NCBI GenBank assembly: GCA_002708765.1
Contig: PAPD01000048.1
Span: 1-60,175 of the forward strand
Source: Gammaproteobacteria bacterium
GTDB taxonomy: Bacteria; Pseudomonadota; Gammaproteobacteria; Pseudomonadales; Azotimanducaceae
Direction of reading: 5' to 3'
Length of the DNA stretch: 60,175 bases
Below, piece by piece: positions 53,617-60,175 of this stretch. The notes under the pieces were generated by a model. It saw only the letters and a list, made by a program, of their open reading frames with translations, did not search any database and was not told the DNA's origin. Each line of letters begins with the position of its first letter. The first letter of the stretch is position 1. The position numbers and the translations under genes were made by a program.

Positions 53617-55176
53617 TTAAATAATTGCTTCAATGAGATGGGGGCCTTTATTCACCATACAATAAGCGAACTGGTCATTAAACTCTTCTGAGGTCGTCGC
53701 GCGCATCGCCTCCACTCCCATACCCTGGGCGAGGGCACAAAAATCAATATCCGGATTTGACAGATCAAACATCGATAGGGCTTTAGGACCAGCATCATTG
53801 GCTGCCCCGACGTTGTGCAGTTCCATGTTCAGAATATTGTACGCTCTGTTGTTCCAGATGACCGTGGTCACGTCGAGTTGTTCGCGGGCAATCGTCCACA
53901 GCCCCTGAATCGTATACATACCTGCGCCATCAGCCTGCAAATTAACTACCTTGCGATCCGGGCAGGCGACTGCGGCGCCAATTGCGAGTGGAATACCACC
54001 ACCAATAGCACCGCCGGTCAGCGCGATCAGATCGTGTTGGGGTGAGTTCGCTGTTAACGCATATGAAGCCCCTCCTGCAGTCGTCGATTCATCTGCGATG
54101 ATGCAGTTTTCCGGCAACATGGCAGCCACCGCGTGACCAGCTGTACGCGGTGTCAGTTCACCAGTCTGGAGTTCAGGAACAATCAGCCGACTCCTGGGGT
54201 CTTCTGCAATCCGGTCAATCGCAGGTGCACCAACTTCATCCGCCAGTGCCTCAAGAGCACCGATCTGATCATCCGCCAGCGTGCTCAGCTTGAATGGCTC
54301 AACACCCTCAGGAGTGCAATCAGAATTCTTGCCGGGATAGGCAAAAAACGTCACCGGCCTGTCCTGGCCAACCAGTATCAACTCATCACAACCATCCAGC
54401 GCTGCATAGATTTGATCCGGAAAATAAGGCAGCTTGGAAATGTTAACCCGGCCTGCCCCTCTTTCTGCCCGGGCATGAAAAGTGGACAGATAAATAGTTG
54501 CTCCTGTTTTTTCTCGAATTCGAGCAACAGCTTCAAGACCCCTCTCCCGAACAGCAGAACCGTTAATCAGCATGACCGCCCTGTTCGCTTTTTCGAGACG
54601 CCGCCCCGCATCTTTGATGACTTGCGAATCAACTGTCCTAGGCCCAGCGAGGGGAACCTTGTCAGCCACCCTGCCTCCTGGATCCCAGGCTGTATTGGCC
54701 GGCAGTAAAAGAGTCGCTACTCCCGGGATATCAGATTGGCTGGCTGCAATGGCATCAGCCGCATCAGCACCAACGTCTGCAGATGCCTCACTGACCCTCA
54801 GCCATTTCGAAAAAGGTTCTGCATAGCCTTCAATATTAGATGTGAGCGGCGCTTCGAACTTACGATGATAAGTGGCATGTTCGCCGACGATATTAACCAG
54901 TGGTGTAAAAGCCTTCTGCGCGTTGTGAAGATTGGCAATGGCATTACCCATGCCTGGGCCGAGATGAAACAACGCCGAGGCTGGTTTCTCGGCCATACGG
55001 GCATAGCCATCTGCTGCTCCGGAAGCAACGCCTTCAAAAAGACAAAGGATGCCTCGCATCTCGGGCACACTGTCCAGGGCGGCAACGAAATGCATTTCAG
55101 ACGTTCCCGGGTTGGAAAAACAAACTTCGACGTCCGAATTCACCAGACTTGCGATGAGACTTTGTGCCCCATTCAT
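53617..55176 (-). CDS. Thiamine-pyrophosphate enzyme, acetolactate synthase-like
   Basis: A 519-residue TPP-dependent enzyme of the acetolactate synthase large subunit/benzoylformate decarboxylase group. The conserved Glu that activates TPP is E48 (CLFEGVASGAADGYARM). The middle domain is short and the TPP-binding motif is NLQADGAGMYTIQGLW ending in WNNRAYNILN near residue 440-470. No regulatory small subunit gene is adjacent and FAD-binding features are not obvious, so decarboxylation or carboligation of a 2-keto acid in catabolism is more likely than branched-chain synthesis. It is flanked by two enoyl-CoA hydratase genes (24- and 53-bp gaps). Confidence 0.85.
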   Translation of the reverse strand: MNGAQSLIASLVNSDVEVCFSNPGTSEMHFVAALDSVPEMRGILCLFEGVASGAADGYARMAEKPASALFHLGPGMGNAIANLHNAQKAFTPLVNIVGEHATYHRKFEAPLTSNIEGYAEPFSKWLRVSEASADVGADAADAIAASQSDIPGVATLLLPANTAWDPGGRVADKVPLAGPRTVDSQVIKDAGRRLEKANRAVMLINGSAVRERGLEAVARIREKTGATIYLSTFHARAERGAGRVNISKLPYFPDQIYAALDGCDELILVGQDRPVTFFAYPGKNSDCTPEGVEPFKLSTLADDQIGALEALADEVGAPAIDRIAEDPRSRLIVPELQTGELTPRTAGHAVAAMLPENCIIADESTTAGGASYALTANSPQHDLIALTGGAIGGGIPLAIGAAVACPDRKVVNLQADGAGMYTIQGLWTIAREQLDVTTVIWNNRAYNILNMELHNVGAANDAGPKALSMFDLSNPDIDFCALAQGMGVEAMRATTSEEFNDQFAYCMVNKGPHLIEAII

Positions 55177-55200
55177 ACGACTCTCCTGATTGTCATTCTT

Positions 55201-55959
55201 TTACAGACCCGAAAAATCCGGATCGCGTTTTTCGCGAAAGGCAGCCAGTGCTTCCTGGTTGGCCGCTCCGCCCCGTAATTCTGCTAGACCGGCATTTTCA
55301 GCCTTGACGTTCTGCTTCAGTTTTTCACGGACGGGATCCATGAGCAAATTCTTAGTTTTAACCAGAGAAGCCATCGGTAATGCTGCCAGGATCTCAGCCT
55401 TCGCCTTTACTCTCGCAAGCAGTTCATCGGCCGGGACAACTTCCAGCGCAAGTCCCGCCTCAACACATTCCTCAGCAGTCATCCATTCCGAGGACAGAAG
55501 AAACCAACTTGCACGCTGACGCCCCATCAACTGACTATAGGTCATTGTGCTACCTGCTTCCGCCGTTAGACCCAGAGCGGAAAATGGGCATCTGAGGCGT
55601 GCCTTGTCCGACATGATAACAACATCGGCAAGACCGCAAACGGTTGCACCGATTCCAACGCCGACTCCGTTGACCGCGATCAGAAAAGGTTTCGGGAAAT
55701 CAATCAAAGCCTCGATCATCTCACCAAAACGTGAACGTGAAGTCGCGGCCTCCTTCAGATCAGCACCTGCCCAGAAGGCTCTACCAGCTCCGGTCAGGAC
55801 TACAATTTTCACCAGGTCGTCCTCGCCGGTTTCAAGAAAAACATCAGCTAGGTCATTTGTCATCTGCCCGTTTAGTGCGTTGAGGGCATCCGGCCGGTTC
55901 AGTTCTATTGTACGGACAGCATTGGCATCGCTAATTTTCAGCGTTTCGAATTCAGACAT
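55201..55959 (-). CDS. Enoyl-CoA hydratase/isomerase family protein
   Basis: A 252-residue crotonase-fold protein with GAGRAFWAGADLKEAA, VNGVGVGIGATVCGLADVV and FSALGLTAEAGSTMTYSQLM, the last carrying the catalytic-type Glu as in E-x-G-S. The pattern is close to bacterial enoyl-CoA delta-isomerases/hydratases without a fused dehydrogenase. Its start overlaps the SDR stop by one base, meaning tight coupling in the nine-gene operon. Exact acyl-CoA unknown. Confidence 0.87.
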   Translation of the reverse strand: MSEFETLKISDANAVRTIELNRPDALNALNGQMTNDLADVFLETGEDDLVKIVVLTGAGRAFWAGADLKEAATSRSRFGEMIEALIDFPKPFLIAVNGVGVGIGATVCGLADVVIMSDKARLRCPFSALGLTAEAGSTMTYSQLMGRQRASWFLLSSEWMTAEECVEAGLALEVVPADELLARVKAKAEILAALPMASLVKTKNLLMDPVREKLKQNVKAENAGLAELRGGAANQEALAAFREKRDPDFSGL

Positions 55960-56714
55960 CAGGCAAGCTCATACAGGGCACGAATGGGAATCAGCTCACC
56001 ACTGATGTGTCGACACAGGTCTGAGCCAAGAAACAGTGCCAGTTCTGCGACATTTTCAGTTTCGGGCGGATAATCGAGCCTGGCAACCGGGCTACCATCC
56101 TCATTTGTTCTGTCGGGTAACCATTGGGCGACACCTTCGGTCTGGGTCAAACCCGGCGCAATACAATTGACGTGAATGTTGTGTGGCCCCCAGCATACGG
56201 CGAGAGATTTGGTGAGATTGATGACACCAGCCTTGGCGGCACCGTAATGCACAAAAGAGGGTGATAGTCGCATACCGGCAACGGATGAAATGTTAACGAT
56301 TCTGCCGCCACCGGCCTCAATCATATGATGACCGACTGCCTGGCTGCAGAGGAACACACTCGTCAGATTCAGCGCGATCGCGGCATTCCATTCTTCGGGC
56401 TTAAGTTTTTCAGGTGGTTTGACGAACATGGCGCCACCAGCGTTGTTCACCAGAATGTCGACCGAGCCATAGGCCTCAATCGTTTTGGCCACCATGTCAT
56501 CAACCTCTTCCGGTACCGTGACGTCTGTGGCGACGGCCATCGCTTCGGCGCCATTCGCCTGCAACTTCTCGACGATGGCATCAAGCTTTTCCTGGTTTCT
56601 GCTTGCAATGACAACTTTTGCACCGGTCTCTGTATAGGCCTGGGCTATTCGGCTGCCGATACCACCTGCACCGCCAGTAATAATTGCGACCTTGCCTTCC
56701 AGGATCCCGGACAT
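55959..56714 (-). CDS. SDR family oxidoreductase
   Basis: A 251-residue classical short-chain dehydrogenase: ITGGAGGIGSRIAQAYTE for coenzyme binding, NNAGG near residue 90, and catalytic residues in SSVAGMRLSPSFVHYGAAKAG (Ser and Y-x-x-x-K intact). The acidic-free basic residues after the second strand (IASRNQEK) favour NADP(H). It is the second gene of the operon, 18 bp after the LLM gene and overlapping the hydratase gene by one base. Likely a hydroxyacyl or ketone step in the pathway. Confidence 0.88.
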   Translation of the reverse strand: MSGILEGKVAIITGGAGGIGSRIAQAYTETGAKVVIASRNQEKLDAIVEKLQANGAEAMAVATDVTVPEEVDDMVAKTIEAYGSVDILVNNAGGAMFVKPPEKLKPEEWNAAIALNLTSVFLCSQAVGHHMIEAGGGRIVNISSVAGMRLSPSFVHYGAAKAGVINLTKSLAVCWGPHNIHVNCIAPGLTQTEGVAQWLPDRTNEDGSPVARLDYPPETENVAELALFLGSDLCRHISGELIPIRALYELA

Positions 56715-56732
56715 GTTTTCTCCTACTCTGTG

Positions 56733-57644
56733 TTAGGCCGCGACAGTCGCGACTTCAGTGATAAATTGTTCCATGAGGTCACGCTTCTTTTGATCAGATC
56801 CAATCAGGGTGCCCAGCGTAAAATCCGGAATAATCAGTTCTTCAACACCGACTTCCTGATAGGCGGCAACTGTATCTCTGACTTCGCTAATACCACCGAT
56901 AATTGACCGATCGCCGGGCGCTGCTTCCCGGACACGCTTGAGATAGTCATCGTTGTCTGACAGAAACAGAAGAGCCACCGCACAACGCTCAATTGTCGCC
57001 GGATCCCGATCGATAAACTCGCAATGCCGGTCCAGGATTTTCATCTTGTGTGTCAGCGTGTCGACATTACCCCAGACGTTCCATTCATCCGCGTAGGTGG
57101 CAGCGATTTTTAATGTGACCTTTTCTCCGCCACCACCGATCATTAAAGGCATTTTTTCCTGTTTTGGCTTCGGCTCGAGCGGCGCTCTAGCTAGCTGATA
57201 GTACTCACCCTTAAAGTCGAAGTAGTCATTGCCATAAAGACCTTTGATCACCTGACAGGCTTCCTCCAACATTCGCAACCGACCACCGGTGGTGCCGTAC
57301 TCAATACCGTAGGCTTCATGCTCGTTCTGCTGCCAACCCGAACCGAGCCCAAGCACGGTTCGGCCACCATTCAAATTGTCAAGCGTTGCTGCCATGTTGG
57401 CGAGGACTGCTGGATGGCGGTACGTGTTACCTGTGACAAGATGCCCCATACGAACTCTCGGCACGTCACGAGCCAGTGCAGACAGCGTGACCCACGATTC
57501 GTGCACTGGAATCAATTCATCTTCATCTGGCAGAAAATGATCCGCCAACCAGATACCATCATAACCAGTCGCTTCGGCATGAGCACAAAGCAGGCGTGTG
57601 TCCTCATAGTTACTGCGCGGGTTTGGCCAGAAACCAAATCTCAT
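56733..57644 (-). CDS. LLM-class F420-dependent oxidoreductase (TIGR03560-like)
   Basis: A 303-residue luciferase-like protein starting MRFGFWPNPRSNYEDTRLL, with GYDGIWLADHFLPDEDELIP, the VLGLGSGWQQNEHEAYGI turn, and EKMPLMIGGGGEKVTLKIAA. This arrangement matches the F420-dependent TIGR03560-like group (family number from memory). It is the first gene of the nine-gene operon, so F420H2 made by the enzymes encoded at 33-39 kb may be used in this pathway. Divergent from the DUF1537 kinase gene across 233 bp. Confidence 0.87.
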   Translation of the reverse strand: MRFGFWPNPRSNYEDTRLLCAHAEATGYDGIWLADHFLPDEDELIPVHESWVTLSALARDVPRVRMGHLVTGNTYRHPAVLANMAATLDNLNGGRTVLGLGSGWQQNEHEAYGIEYGTTGGRLRMLEEACQVIKGLYGNDYFDFKGEYYQLARAPLEPKPKQEKMPLMIGGGGEKVTLKIAATYADEWNVWGNVDTLTHKMKILDRHCEFIDRDPATIERCAVALLFLSDNDDYLKRVREAAPGDRSIIGGISEVRDTVAAYQEVGVEELIIPDFTLGTLIGSDQKKRDLMEQFITEVATVAA

Positions 57645-57783
57645 ATGAACTCCATTTTGATCGCCTTCCAGTCAGGCTGAAAGGCAAAATTCGAACCATG
57701 ATCCTATCGGTTATGTGAATGTTGTACGAGCCACAGACTGACGGAATTGCCCCATTATTTGTCAGCCTGATACAATCAAAAAT

Positions 57784-57797
57784 TGGGTGATTACCCA
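57784..57797. promoter_or_regulatory. 14-bp near-palindrome in a divergent promoter region (operator candidate)
   Basis: TGGGTGATTACCCA has arms TGGGT/ACCCA and one mismatched pair. It lies in the 233-bp gap between the nine-gene catabolic operon (minus strand) and the DUF1537 kinase operon (plus strand), about 140 bp from the former and 80 bp from the latter. A shared regulator could act here; none is encoded nearby. Confidence 0.35.
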
Positions 57798-57877
57798 GCT
57801 TCACACGCTGCATACAGCTAGGGTATTCCCGTAGGATGGACCTTTGGTTTACGCTCACAATGGCATTGGATTAAATC

Positions 57878-59176
57878 GTGATTGAACTGGGGATACTGGC
57901 TGATGACCTGACAGGTGGCATGATGGTGGCCAGTCTGCTGGAACGTGAAGGCATAGAATGTCCGCTGGTCAGCTCCACCGGTGAGCTTGCTGGGCTGAAA
58001 AACAGCTCTGCCCAGGCGGTGGTTGTGGCACGGAAGATCCGCCTGATAGACACTGACGAAGCGACCGACGAAGCCAGGCAGGCTGTGCAGGCGCTTCATG
58101 AAATCGGCTGCAAGCGTTTTTACTACAAGTACTGTGCAACCTTTGATTCTACAGAACAGGGAAACATCGGTCCGATTGCAGAGGCCATGATGACCGAACT
58201 TGATGCAGACCGAACTCTTTTCTGTCCGGCTTTCCCTGAACACACTGTGACAGTTTTTCAGGGTGTGATGTTTATCGGTAACAAGCCGCTGGGAAATTCG
58301 TTCAAAAAATTCGACCCTGTGACTCCAATGACGAATTCAAACCTTGTTGAGGTATTACAAGCACAATCCACCCAAAGAGTCGGTCTGATTTCTCATGCGC
58401 AACTGATGCGAGCGGGTGCGGTCGACAAACTCGTTAATCATCCTGAGGCAGCCCGTTTGTACATCACGGATTCTACTGATAATGATGACCTGACCAGGAT
58501 CGCTGAATTCGCCTTCGATTGGCCTCTGACTACCGGCGCCGATGCCCTGCCTATTTTTCTCATCCGTGAAATGTTGAAACGGACAGGCCAGACTCCGGCG
58601 ACTGAGCGCCAGGCCAGAACCTTACTACCGCCAAGTCCAGGACACGAAGTGGTCATTGCCGGTAGTTGCGCGGGCCCAACCTTACGACAGATCGAGCACT
58701 TCGAAACCAACCACCCTGTATTTCGTATCAACCTGCTCGACGCCAGCGAGAACAAAAACTACATCGATAAAATTCTTGCCTGGGCGGCAGAACACATTGG
58801 TCAGTCACCCATCGCTATCGCAACATCTGATGAGGTCGCTGGTGTCGAAGCAAGCCAGGCAGAACTCGGTCGATCAGGCGCTGCGCAACTCGCTGATCAA
58901 TTACTAGGTGAAGTGGCGAAGAGGCTTTATGATCTTGGCGCGCGTCGATTCGTCGTCGCAGGCGGCGAAACCTCAGGTCAGGTGGTTAACTCGCTCGGCA
59001 TCAGGCAGGTTGAAGTATCAGCTTTCGATGAATTGGGCGGCGGCTACTGCCACCAGAACCAGCCTGCGCCACTGTCCCTGGTGTTAAAAGCAGGCGCCCT
59101 TGGTAAGCCCGAGTTTTTCGACACCGCTCTCGCTCGAATGCGCACCGCAAATGAAACAGATGGAGACAACCAATGA
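57878..59176 (+). CDS. Four-carbon acid sugar kinase family protein (DUF1537, OtnK/DtnK-like)
   Basis: A 432-residue kinase of the four-carbon acid sugar group (3-oxo-tetronate kinase and relatives). The N-terminal domain begins IELGILADDLTGGMMVASLL, with the substrate-binding D-D pair, and the C-terminal nucleotide domain has RFVVAGGETSGQVVNSLG and LKAGALGKPEFF. It phosphorylates an oxidised threonate/erythronate or a similar acid. GTG 57878 is the start and no stronger ATG is near. Its stop overlaps the aldolase start (ATGA), so the two are coupled, as in otn/dtn operons. Confidence 0.87.
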   Translation: MIELGILADDLTGGMMVASLLEREGIECPLVSSTGELAGLKNSSAQAVVVARKIRLIDTDEATDEARQAVQALHEIGCKRFYYKYCATFDSTEQGNIGPIAEAMMTELDADRTLFCPAFPEHTVTVFQGVMFIGNKPLGNSFKKFDPVTPMTNSNLVEVLQAQSTQRVGLISHAQLMRAGAVDKLVNHPEAARLYITDSTDNDDLTRIAEFAFDWPLTTGADALPIFLIREMLKRTGQTPATERQARTLLPPSPGHEVVIAGSCAGPTLRQIEHFETNHPVFRINLLDASENKNYIDKILAWAAEHIGQSPIAIATSDEVAGVEASQAELGRSGAAQLADQLLGEVAKRLYDLGARRFVVAGGETSGQVVNSLGIRQVEVSAFDELGGGYCHQNQPAPLSLVLKAGALGKPEFFDTALARMRTANETDGDNQ

Positions 59177-59826
59177 CTGACAATACAGACGAGCAGGCTT
59201 TGCGCGCCGAACTGGCGGAACAATACAGGCAGCTAAGCGGTGCCGGACTCAACGAACTGTCTTCCGGCAATGTCAGCATCCGTATCGATGACGACATGCT
59301 GATCTCTCCTTCCGGCGCTACCGCCAAGAACATTGAGCCTGAGGTTGTGGTTCGAATGTCACTCAACGGTGAATGGCAGGGGGAGCGCAAACCTTCCAGT
59401 GAGTGGCGTATGCACGCTGCCATCTACAAAAACACAAAAGCATCTGCAGTTATTCATACCCACTCAGATTATTGCGTCGCTCTATCCTGCCAGGGTCAGG
59501 ACCTGCCCGGTTTCCATTATCTGGTTGGGACCTTCGGTGGCTCAGATGTCCCGTGCACCACCTATAAGACTTTTGGTTCTGAAGAACTGGCCGAAAGTGC
59601 CGCGCAAGCCCTGCAGAAACGCACAGCTTGCCTACTCGGCAGTCACGGCATGATTTGTCGCGGCCGTAACCTTGAGCAGGCTGTCATGCTGGCACATCGA
59701 CTTGAAATTATGTGCAGGCAATATGTTCTATCCCGACAACTAGGAGAACCCTATCTTCTAACTGACGCGGAATGGGATGACTTCTTCGATCGCGCAAAAA
59801 AAATCAGCTACGGCAAGTTTATTTAA
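59173..59826 (+). CDS. Class II aldolase/adducin family protein (OtnC/DtnC-like)
   Basis: A 217-residue zinc-dependent class II aldolase-like protein. Zinc ligands are in VIHTHSDYC (H-x-H) and LGSHGMICRG; a catalytic-type Glu lies in SSEWRMHAAIY. The N-terminal GNVSIRIDDDMLISPSG is the phosphate/carboxylate binding loop of the fuculose-aldolase group. Together with the coupled DUF1537 kinase it fits a 3-oxo-tetronate 4-phosphate decarboxylase giving dihydroxyacetone phosphate, but other four-carbon or five-carbon substrates are possible. Confidence 0.85.
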   Translation: MTDNTDEQALRAELAEQYRQLSGAGLNELSSGNVSIRIDDDMLISPSGATAKNIEPEVVVRMSLNGEWQGERKPSSEWRMHAAIYKNTKASAVIHTHSDYCVALSCQGQDLPGFHYLVGTFGGSDVPCTTYKTFGSEELAESAAQALQKRTACLLGSHGMICRGRNLEQAVMLAHRLEIMCRQYVLSRQLGEPYLLTDAEWDDFFDRAKKISYGKFI

Positions 59827-59837
59827 GGAGAAATGAA

Positions 59838-60175
59838 ATGATGTCCTTTGATGGACACAGGGTCATCGACCTGAGTCCACGCATCAAGGCAAGGGTGCAT
59901 CGAATTGATGGCACCATTGAAGAAGGCAATAAGGATCCCTATGGCAAACCATGGGTCATGCAAGAAGGTCACTTTGCCGGTGACAATTCATTATTCACCC
60001 TCTACGTTGCACCCCGAGGTGATGAGGTGTGGGATCGTGGGCGTATGACATCGCACAACGGCTCGCACGTTCAGGGCGGCAAAGGTCATATCAGTCATTG
60101 GGAGAATATCCCTGCTGACATGAAAGGCCTATGGGAAATGCCCCTGGAAACATTTGTTGGTGATGCTGCAATCTG
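59838..60175 (+). CDS. Cyclase family protein, N-terminal part (runs off the window)
   Basis: An open frame of 112 codons that continues past the right edge. It starts with MMSFDGHRVIDLSPRI and has MTSHNGSHVQGGKGHI, corresponding to the H-x-G-T-H metal motif of the cyclase (kynurenine-formamidase-like) family, then EMPLETFVGDAAI. Members are metal-dependent amidohydrolases or lyases. AAGGAG (59825-59830) precedes the tandem ATGs at 59838 and 59841. It is the third gene of the plus-strand operon, 11 bp after the aldolase gene. Confidence 0.72.
   Translation, partial: MMSFDGHRVIDLSPRIKARVHRIDGTIEEGNKDPYGKPWVMQEGHFAGDNSLFTLYVAPRGDEVWDRGRMTSHNGSHVQGGKGHISHWENIPADMKGLWEMPLETFVGDAAI

Noticed and set aside
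54133-55278. Two long plus-strand frames (191 and 180 codons) opposite the TPP enzyme
   Set aside because: The minus-strand gene has every expected motif; the plus frames are cysteine/arginine-rich shadows overlapping each other.
56325-56906. 193-codon frame antisense to the SDR and LLM genes
   Set aside because: It crosses the boundary of two solid genes and has no recognisable domain.
1-60175. tRNA genes, CRISPR arrays, prophage or intact IS elements
   Set aside because: Scanning intergenic regions found no cloverleaf, no regularly spaced direct repeats, and no transposase or integrase genes.

Overview
The window looks like chromosomal DNA of a free-living Gram-negative bacterium, most probably a marine-type gammaproteobacterium. 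The evidence is the gene set (RarD, SirB1, TrhO, YaiI/UPF0178, DUF482-type GNAT, a lipoprotein with a Lol-type sorting signal) and very compact packing with overlapping stop codons. No rRNA, tRNA, CRISPR array, prophage or intact insertion sequence was recognised. The taxonomic call is inference only.

Positions 1-28.8 kb hold dispersed lipid and small-molecule metabolism: two acyl-CoA ligases, an acyl-CoA dehydrogenase, a thiolase, a MaoC hydratase, a CoA-transferase, several SDR and MDR oxidoreductases, a cytochrome P450, a Rieske ferredoxin, a DUF1295 (steroid-5-alpha-reductase-like) membrane protein, an RND exporter and a GTP-type PEP carboxykinase. Together they suggest activation and beta-oxidation of fatty, isoprenoid or sterol-like carboxylic acids, with gluconeogenesis alongside.

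Positions 29.0-39.0 kb hold the most striking system, a complete coenzyme F420 operon on the minus strand. It is transcribed npdG - cofE - cofD - cofC - fbiC and runs into three luciferase-like (LLM) flavin/F420-dependent oxidoreductase genes and a GNAT gene. The third LLM gene carries an in-frame TAA. CofE lacks the fused nitroreductase domain that mycobacteria use to reduce dehydro-F420, so the lactyl/glyceryl moiety of this F420 is an open question. A bacterial TrmY/UPF0217 SPOUT methyltransferase gene lies just upstream. The following 766-bp gap holds inverted DnaA-box-like sites and a good promoter candidate.

Positions 40.4-47.1 kb are a mosaic: a FATP-type acyl-CoA synthetase, an LCMT-type methyltransferase, a small lipoprotein, an orphan reading-frame fragment, a DUF2804 gene, a shred of an acyl-CoA ligase, a very AT-rich arsC-aqpS arsenic pair and an orphan small ORF. 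This looks like a recombination or insertion zone.

Positions 47.1-60.2 kb have different codon use (arginine mostly CGN instead of AGA/AGG). They hold a nine-gene minus-strand catabolic operon: LLM, SDR, enoyl-CoA hydratase, TPP enzyme, enoyl-CoA hydratase, nucleoside hydrolase, sulfatase, ADP-ribosylglycohydrolase family, CaiB/BaiF CoA-transferase. Convergent to it lies a VOC gene, and divergent from it a DUF1537 four-carbon acid sugar kinase, a class II aldolase and a truncated cyclase-family gene. This reads as an acquired island for an unknown substrate, possibly a sulfated or N-glycosidic compound; a chimeric assembly is the alternative.
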